Shown here piece by piece: positions 6,329 to 10,788 of a stretch of 10,788 bases of DNA. The translations under genes and the position numbers were made by a program. This DNA is from Deltaproteobacteria bacterium (GTDB lineage Bacteria > Myxococcota > XYA12-FULL-58-9 > JAUUZB01): positions 1 through 10,788 of the forward strand of contig JAUUZB010000047.1 in assembly GCA_030590185.1 (NCBI GenBank). The letters run 5' to 3'. The notes below the pieces were generated by a model. It was given only the letters and a program-made list of their open reading frames with translations. It ran no database searches and was not told the DNA's origin. The first letter of the stretch is position 1. Each line of letters begins with the position of its first letter.

Positions 6329-8029
6329 CTACTTGCGCGACAGCAAACTGAAGATCAACGGCAACCCGGCCACCGCCGCCAAGGCGTACGCCCCGAAGGC
6401 GATCGCCGGCAAGCCGAGCACCGTCATGCCCGAGGTGTCGTGAACCAACGTCCCGGAGATCGCCGCGGCGGCAAAGATGACCGCCCGGGTCAAACGATTG
6501 GTACTCCACTTGAGCTCGGCGATCCCTTCGGCGAAGCGGTCCGAATCGACCTTGAAGATCAACCGCCCCATCTCCACGTCCCGCAACAACCGTGGGCCGG
6601 TCTGGCTGAAGCTGGTAAACGCCCGGCTGGCCGAGGTGAGCGTCTCGACCCCCTCGCGCAATAGGCGCTCGGGGTTGTAGCGCTCGAGCAGCAGATCCTT
6701 GACGAAGGGCTTTATCTCCTCCACGAAGTTGAGCTTGGGCGAGAGGGTCTTGCCGATCCCCTCCACGGTCATGAGGGCTTTGAAGACCATGGTGTAGGTC
6801 GGCGGCATCTTGATCTGATGTCGGATGGCGCCGTTGATCAGCCCAGCGAAGAAACCCTGGATCTCGATCTCTTCGAGACTCTTGCCGGCGATGTGCGTCT
6901 CCAACACATCGATGACGTCACTCTCAAAGGCGGGGTAGTCGTACTGCACCCCGGGCACCTTGACCCCAATCTCGAAGAAGACCCGGGTGATCAGCTCGTA
7001 ATCCTCATTGCTCAAGCCGATCAGCAGGTCGAGGATCACCTCCCGCTGCCGGGGCAGCAACCGCCCGACCAGACCAAAGTCGATCAAGGTGATGCCGTGG
7101 TCATCCTCCCGCACGATGATGTTCCCCGGGTGCAGGTCACCATGAAAGAGCCCATCCCGGAAGACCATCTTGAGCAGCGCATTCACCATGATGCTGGCGA
7201 GGGGATAGGGATCGACGCCATAGGCCGATGGTGCCTCGGTGGCCTTGACCCCGCGCACGTAGTCCATAACCAACAGGGTGGAGTGGCAGTGTTCGGGGTA
7301 CACCCTGGGGATGCTCACCCCTTCGAACTCGGCAAAGTTGGCGCCAAAACGCTCGATGTTGCCACGCTCAAAGCGGAAGTCGAGCTCCTTGGTCAGGGCT
7401 CGTTCAAACTCGACGACGATGCCGACCGGGTCGATCAACTGTAGCTCGGTGACGAGCTGTTCGGCCCGGGCCGCGAGGAATTGCAGGATGTTTAGATCGC
7501 TGGCGACCGACTTCTGAATGTTGGCCCGTTGGACCTTGATCACCACTTCGGTTCCATCCGGCAGCGTGGCCCGGTGAACCTGAGCGACCGAGGCGCTCGC
7601 CAAGGGCTCCTCCTCAAAGGATGCAAACACGTCCTCGATCGGTTTGCCCAGCGCCGCCTCTATCTGCGCACGCACCACCTCGAGCTTCATCGGTGGCACG
7701 TCGTCCTGGAGTTTTTGCAGCTCAACGATGATGTCCGGGCGAATCAAGTCCGGCCGGGTGGACAGGATCTGACCGAGCTTGACGAAGGTCGGACCGAGCT
7801 CCTCGATCACGATGCGCAGCCGCTTGGCCATCGACAGGGATAGGGTCGTCTCGTCGGCATCGGATTGCGGCTTGCGCGTCCCGAGGATCTCGAACAACCC
7901 CAACCGGGAGACCAGGGCGCCGAACCCGTGTCGGGTCAACACCGTGACGATCTGACGGAGGCGACCCATATCCTTGATCGCCGTCCGGATCGCCTGGACG
8001 TTCTTATAGGCACTGCTAACCGCAGACAT
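6329..8029 (-). CDS. ubiB: UbiB/ABC1/COQ8-family protein kinase-like protein
   Basis: A 566-residue member of the UbiB family, atypical kinase-fold ATPases needed for isoprenoid-quinone synthesis or lipid handling at the membrane. The motifs occur in order: the KxGQ motif as KLGQ at 84-87, the Ala-rich nucleotide loop ASASVAQVH at 144-152, the beta-3 Lys165 in VVIKVQRA, KELDF near 214-218, the catalytic loop HGDLHPGN at 296-303 and DFG at 317-319. Two hydrophobic segments (about 516-531 and 537-563) form the usual C-terminal membrane anchor. The length is near E. coli UbiB (546). I chose ATG 8029; a TTG at 8059 would add ten residues (566 becomes 576), and neither start has a strong ribosome site. 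The gene stands alone and converges on the cyclase. No other quinone-synthesis gene is visible, so quinone type and exact partner are unknown. A TATAAT box at 8129-8134 faces it about 100 bp upstream. Confidence 0.93.
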   Translation of the reverse strand: MSAVSSAYKNVQAIRTAIKDMGRLRQIVTVLTRHGFGALVSRLGLFEILGTRKPQSDADETTLSLSMAKRLRIVIEELGPTFVKLGQILSTRPDLIRPDIIVELQKLQDDVPPMKLEVVRAQIEAALGKPIEDVFASFEEEPLASASVAQVHRATLPDGTEVVIKVQRANIQKSVASDLNILQFLAARAEQLVTELQLIDPVGIVVEFERALTKELDFRFERGNIERFGANFAEFEGVSIPRVYPEHCHSTLLVMDYVRGVKATEAPSAYGVDPYPLASIMVNALLKMVFRDGLFHGDLHPGNIIVREDDHGITLIDFGLVGRLLPRQREVILDLLIGLSNEDYELITRVFFEIGVKVPGVQYDYPAFESDVIDVLETHIAGKSLEEIEIQGFFAGLINGAIRHQIKMPPTYTMVFKALMTVEGIGKTLSPKLNFVEEIKPFVKDLLLERYNPERLLREGVETLTSASRAFTSFSQTGPRLLRDVEMGRLIFKVDSDRFAEGIAELKWSTNRLTRAVIFAAAAISGTLVHDTSGMTVLGLPAIAFGAYALAAVAGLPLIFSLLSRK

Positions 8030-8116
8030 GCCGCCCAACGATATCGGATCCCGTTCCAAAGGACAGAATTCCGGCGCAACTGGGGGTGTCTACAAGCGGA
8101 GAACCGTCTCCCCGCG

Positions 8117-8146
8117 TTGACACATAACATTATAAAGTAGCCTAAT
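8117..8146 (+). promoter_or_regulatory. Candidate sigma-70-type promoter facing the large lipoprotein gene
   Basis: A perfect TTGACA (8117-8122) is followed after an 18-bp spacer by CCTAAT (8141-8146), four of six matches to the -10 consensus. It overlaps the leftward TATAAT box, so the two directions would compete. It is weaker evidence than the sigma-54 site downstream. Confidence 0.35.
8129..8134 (-). promoter_or_regulatory. Candidate -10 box for ubiB
   Basis: Read on the minus strand this is a perfect TATAAT in an AT-rich island within GC-rich DNA, about 100 bp before the ubiB ATG. The hexamer 17 bp further upstream (AACGGT, 8152-8157) is a poor -35, so activator dependence or a weak promoter is likely. 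Confidence 0.5.
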
Positions 8147-8151
8147 ATCAT

Positions 8152-8162
8152 ACCGTTACGGT
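8152..8162. promoter_or_regulatory. Candidate operator palindrome
   Basis: ACCGTTACGGT is a perfect inverted repeat of 5-bp arms around one base. It sits where the leftward -35 would be and just downstream of the rightward sigma-70 candidate, a position suited to a repressor or activator that controls both directions. No regulator gene is adjacent, so the binder is unknown. Confidence 0.35.
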
Positions 8163-8171
8163 TCCTGATGT

Positions 8172-8187
8172 CGGCACAGACCTTGCT
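8172..8187 (+). promoter_or_regulatory. Sigma-54 (RpoN) -24/-12 promoter of the large lipoprotein gene
   Basis: CGGCACAGACCTTGCT matches the RpoN consensus TGGCAC-R-N3-Y-TTGC-W at all specified positions except the first T. The invariant GG (8173-8174) and GC (8185-8186) are exactly ten bases apart. Transcription would begin near 8198, leaving a leader of about 30 nt that contains the ribosome site GAGGA at 8219-8223. RpoN promoters need an ATP-driven enhancer-binding protein, so this gene is probably switched by a specific signal. Confidence 0.7.
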
Positions 8188-8227
8188 TTTACATTCAACA
8201 CCCTACAGGTTGCGATGCGAGGATAGG

Positions 8228-10788
8228 ATGCGCGAGAGTTGCCGAGCCTTGGTGAGCGCTGCTGGTCTGCTGGTGTTGATCGCCGGTTGCGCGGAGACCA
8301 CCTTGAGCGGCACGGTCCGTGAGATCGCCGTGCCCGACGCGATCGATTTCGGCGCCTGTTACGTGGGCGACCGCCCAACGGCAGCCCTGGTGCTCAACGC
8401 GACCGGCACCGGCTGGGTGCGGATCTCAGCGGTGAGCGCCGACCTCCCGGATCTCGAGATCGACATCGAGCCCCCCTTCGACCTGCAACCGGGCGACCCC
8501 ATCGCGATCACCATCGCGTGGCGAACCCAAGCGCCGGGCGTTCTCGCCGCGCACCTCTGGGTGGAGACGAACGTCCCTGGCGCCGAGCGCATCGAGGTCG
8601 TGGCAACCGGCGTGGCCAACCCGATCCCCTCCTGCGACGACTCCAATCCCTGCACCGACGACACCTTCAACCGGGACAGCGGCATCTGCGAGCACCTCGG
8701 CCACGACCGAACCTGTGACGACCACAGCGCCTGCACCGAAGAGGACACCTGCATCGCGGGTGAGTGCCGCGGCACCGCTCGGGTCTGTGTGGACGGCAAC
8801 GACTGCACCCTCGACCTGTGTGATCCGGCCGCCGGTTGTCACTTCCCGCCCGACCCTGCGGCTTGCGACGACGGCGACCCCTGCACAGAAGACACCTGCG
8901 ACGCGACCCTCGGCTGCGGCACGACGCCATCACCGGACGGCACGAGCTGCGGCCCCTTCACCTGCGCCGAGGGCAGCTTCTGTTTTAGCGGCGCCTGTCA
9001 ACTGATCGACACCAGCGGTTTTTCCGACGGCATGCCCTGCTCCGATGACGATCCCTGCACGGCCGGCGACGCCTGCCTCAGCGGACAGTGCCAACCCGGA
9101 AGCTCCAGCGGCGGCGGTCTCGAAATCGTCGAGACCCTCGAGACCTTTGGCGGGGTTGGCTCCTGGGTCGCGACCGATGGCAATCGCTACCTGTTCGCGG
9201 ACCCGGACACCCTGCGCGTCGCCGTGGTCGGCAGCGACGGCCTCGAGCAGGTCGGCCGCTTCAACGTGACGGCTTCGGCGCCGCCGGTCTCCCTTGCCCC
9301 CGACCTGTTTGTGGTCGCCGCCGGGGACACCCTCTTGGTGCTCGACCTGATCGACGCCACCGCGCCGGTGGCGATCTGGGCCCAGTCCCTGGGCGACGGG
9401 ATCACCATCGAGCACCTCGCCATCAGCGCCGGCGGCATCGTCTTTGCTACCGATGGAAACGGCTTGGTGGGATATTGGACGGGAAACGCCGGCCCGTTCT
9501 ACCTGGCGCTCAACGAGAGCCACGTCCCCGCCGGGGAGCTCGTCAGCCTCGGCACCGCCGCCCAAATCTTCGACCTCGACGCCCACGGCCAAAACGTCGC
9601 CTGGCTCAAACCCACCGGGCTGGAGTGGCTTCGAATCGACGACAGTGGAACGGTGATCGAGCGACTCAATCAATATACCGGCTACTCCTCCGCCACCGGG
9701 CGACGCTTGAGCCTGGAGGATGACCGACTCATCCGGCTCGACGGCAGCCAACTCGACCTCTACGCCTTTGCGACAACGGATCCCTGCATCGCCACGGACA
9801 GCACCTGCATCTGGCTATTCCCCGCCGAGAACTGGCCGACCATTCCGGAGAACGGCTGGTACGACCCCTGCAACGAGATGGACCCGGACATCCCCTGCGA
9901 GCCCGGCACGAGCTGCCAGTACCGCTGGGTGAGCGATTGCGCGCCGGTCGAGCCGAACGGAGGCGGGGCGGGTGAACGGTTCATCGCACCGGCGGAATGC
10001 ACCTCCTACACCGGCCTGTGTCTGCCCGCCCCAGAGCCGCTGCTGAGCACCACGGCCTCGGAGATAAACGATCTCGTGCTCGCTTGGCCCGGCGTCTATT
10101 TGGCGGGCGACGTCGGGACCACCTACGTCGGCCTGGAGCCGATGACCCTGGCCGGGGTGTTCGACCGCATGCCGGCCTTGCGCCTCGACCGGGGGCCCGG
10201 GCACTTGCTGACCTCCGGCGACATCGCCTTGCCCCTCACCTTTTCGCCGCCGCCGGACGCGCCCCCCCTCACGCCCGAAGGGGGGCTGAGCCCGAGGATC
10301 ACCGGCCCCCTGCACGGCGACGTCACCGCCATGGTCGAGATCGAGGGCGGCGTGATGCTCGCCGGCCCGGCGGCGGTGGGCATCCTCAATCTATCGACCC
10401 TCGCCATCCAGAGCTGGGAGCTCACCGAATCGTCGGCGGGGGGGTTGGTGTTTCGCGTGCTCCAGGGCGCCACGGGCATGGCAACCGTGCAGACCGCGAT
10501 CAACGGCTCCCCGTGGGCCGGATGGGTCCCCTTGGGCGTCATTGCCGAGCCCTGCATGGGCCCGGTGGTCGAGACCATCGCACCCGACTATTCCAGCGGC
10601 TATCAAACCCTGTGCGACGACTACCCGTCGGGCCTGGTCGGTGGCTTGGACGTGGCGGGCGGTTACCTCTGGTCGGTTACCTCCTACATCATGGACTCGA
10701 TCCCACCGACCACCCTGCGGGTCTGGCCCCTGGACGGCTCTGGGTGGCCGCAGCACGCCGAAGTGATCAGCACCTCTGAGTGGTGGCC
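8228..10788 (+). CDS. Large multidomain Cys-rich lipoprotein, partial (runs off the right edge)
   Basis: The frame from ATG 8228 stays open for 853 codons to the window edge. Residues 1-21 form a lipoprotein signal (LLVLIAGC, Cys21 lipidated; Ala at +2 suggests outer-membrane sorting). Residues about 28-130 resemble an ASH/Hydin-type Ig domain: IDFG-x-C-x-VGD-RP near the start and LQPGDPIAITIAW later. Residues 136-288 hold Cys repeats of the Dicty_CTDC kind (CDDGDPCTEDTCD, CVDGNDCTLDLCD, CDDHSACTEEDTC). From about 297 to 515 the sequence looks like beta-propeller blades, including an LVIVD-like LLVLDLIDATAPVAI. A second Cys cluster (about 520-605) and more propeller-like sequence follow. The start is set by the signal peptide and GAGGA four bases upstream. 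It is probably a surface binding or scaffold protein, with no catalytic motif seen and function unknown. A sigma-54 promoter lies about 40 bp upstream. Confidence 0.85.
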   Translation, partial: MRESCRALVSAAGLLVLIAGCAETTLSGTVREIAVPDAIDFGACYVGDRPTAALVLNATGTGWVRISAVSADLPDLEIDIEPPFDLQPGDPIAITIAWRTQAPGVLAAHLWVETNVPGAERIEVVATGVANPIPSCDDSNPCTDDTFNRDSGICEHLGHDRTCDDHSACTEEDTCIAGECRGTARVCVDGNDCTLDLCDPAAGCHFPPDPAACDDGDPCTEDTCDATLGCGTTPSPDGTSCGPFTCAEGSFCFSGACQLIDTSGFSDGMPCSDDDPCTAGDACLSGQCQPGSSSGGGLEIVETLETFGGVGSWVATDGNRYLFADPDTLRVAVVGSDGLEQVGRFNVTASAPPVSLAPDLFVVAAGDTLLVLDLIDATAPVAIWAQSLGDGITIEHLAISAGGIVFATDGNGLVGYWTGNAGPFYLALNESHVPAGELVSLGTAAQIFDLDAHGQNVAWLKPTGLEWLRIDDSGTVIERLNQYTGYSSATGRRLSLEDDRLIRLDGSQLDLYAFATTDPCIATDSTCIWLFPAENWPTIPENGWYDPCNEMDPDIPCEPGTSCQYRWVSDCAPVEPNGGGAGERFIAPAECTSYTGLCLPAPEPLLSTTASEINDLVLAWPGVYLAGDVGTTYVGLEPMTLAGVFDRMPALRLDRGPGHLLTSGDIALPLTFSPPPDAPPLTPEGGLSPRITGPLHGDVTAMVEIEGGVMLAGPAAVGILNLSTLAIQSWELTESSAGGLVFRVLQGATGMATVQTAINGSPWAGWVPLGVIAEPCMGPVVETIAPDYSSGYQTLCDDYPSGLVGGLDVAGGYLWSVTSYIMDSIPPTTLRVWPLDGSGWPQHAEVISTSEWW

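Noticed and set aside
8098..8111. GGAGA-ACCG-TCTCC hairpin as a terminator
   Set aside because: The stem is only 5 bp, there is no T tract, and it lies in a divergent promoter region where no gene ends.
8215..8226. Mini-frame ATG-CGA-GGA-TAG just before the large lipoprotein start
   Set aside because: It overlaps the ribosome site and is only three codons long; most likely chance.
10262..10268. C7 run, with a G7 run near 10438-10444, as phase-variable tracts in the large lipoprotein
   Set aside because: Runs of this length recur in several genes here, including a transporter, and are expected in GC-rich DNA; no supporting context.

Overview
The window looks like chromosomal DNA from a high-GC member of the Myxococcota (deltaproteobacterial myxobacteria and relatives). 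The case rests on a secreted protein built of DUF4215-type Cys-rich repeats that ends in a MYXO-CTERM-like sorting tail, on large Cys-rich lipoproteins, on a stand-alone receiver-GGDEF regulator, and on uniformly GC-rich coding DNA. The genus cannot be fixed from this sequence. I see no tRNA, rRNA, CRISPR array, insertion sequence or phage gene.

Left part (1-2720, all minus strand): a tight three-gene set read leftwards. It starts with a 442-residue membrane protein resembling the ascorbate-type PTS EIIC (UlaA), continues 20 bp later with an L-2-hydroxyglutarate oxidase (LhgO), and 18 bp later with a lipoprotein that leaves the window after 51 codons. The spacing suggests one transcript linking a carboxylate- or sugar-acid-type carrier to an FAD hydroxyacid oxidase.

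Middle (2902-6250, plus strand): a 741-residue secreted protein with eleven Asp/Cys-rich repeats, a probable lectin-like beta-sandwich inserted after the first repeat, and a C-terminal Cys-TM-Arg anchor. It is followed 31 bp later by a receiver-GGDEF diguanylate cyclase with intact catalytic and inhibitory sites. Within the repeats, a 112-residue (336-bp) super-unit of lengths 34+34+44 occurs twice without gaps.

The cyclase converges on a minus-strand UbiB/ABC1-family kinase-like gene (6329-8029). The 78-bp gap between them is largely a 9-bp minisatellite. Upstream of ubiB is a 198-bp divergent control region with an AT-rich island, a TATAAT box facing ubiB, a palindrome, and a near-consensus sigma-54 promoter (GG-N10-GC) facing right.

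That sigma-54 promoter leads into a very large lipoprotein gene (8228 to beyond the right edge, at least 853 codons). It has a lipobox, a Hydin/ASH-like Ig domain, Dicty_CTDC-like Cys repeats, and beta-propeller-like sequence. Overall the window mixes housekeeping functions (quinone-related UbiB, LhgO) with three exported proteins of unknown role and one c-di-GMP enzyme. The most testable new points are the sigma-54 promoter, the repeat super-unit, and the PTS-EIIC-like/LhgO pairing.
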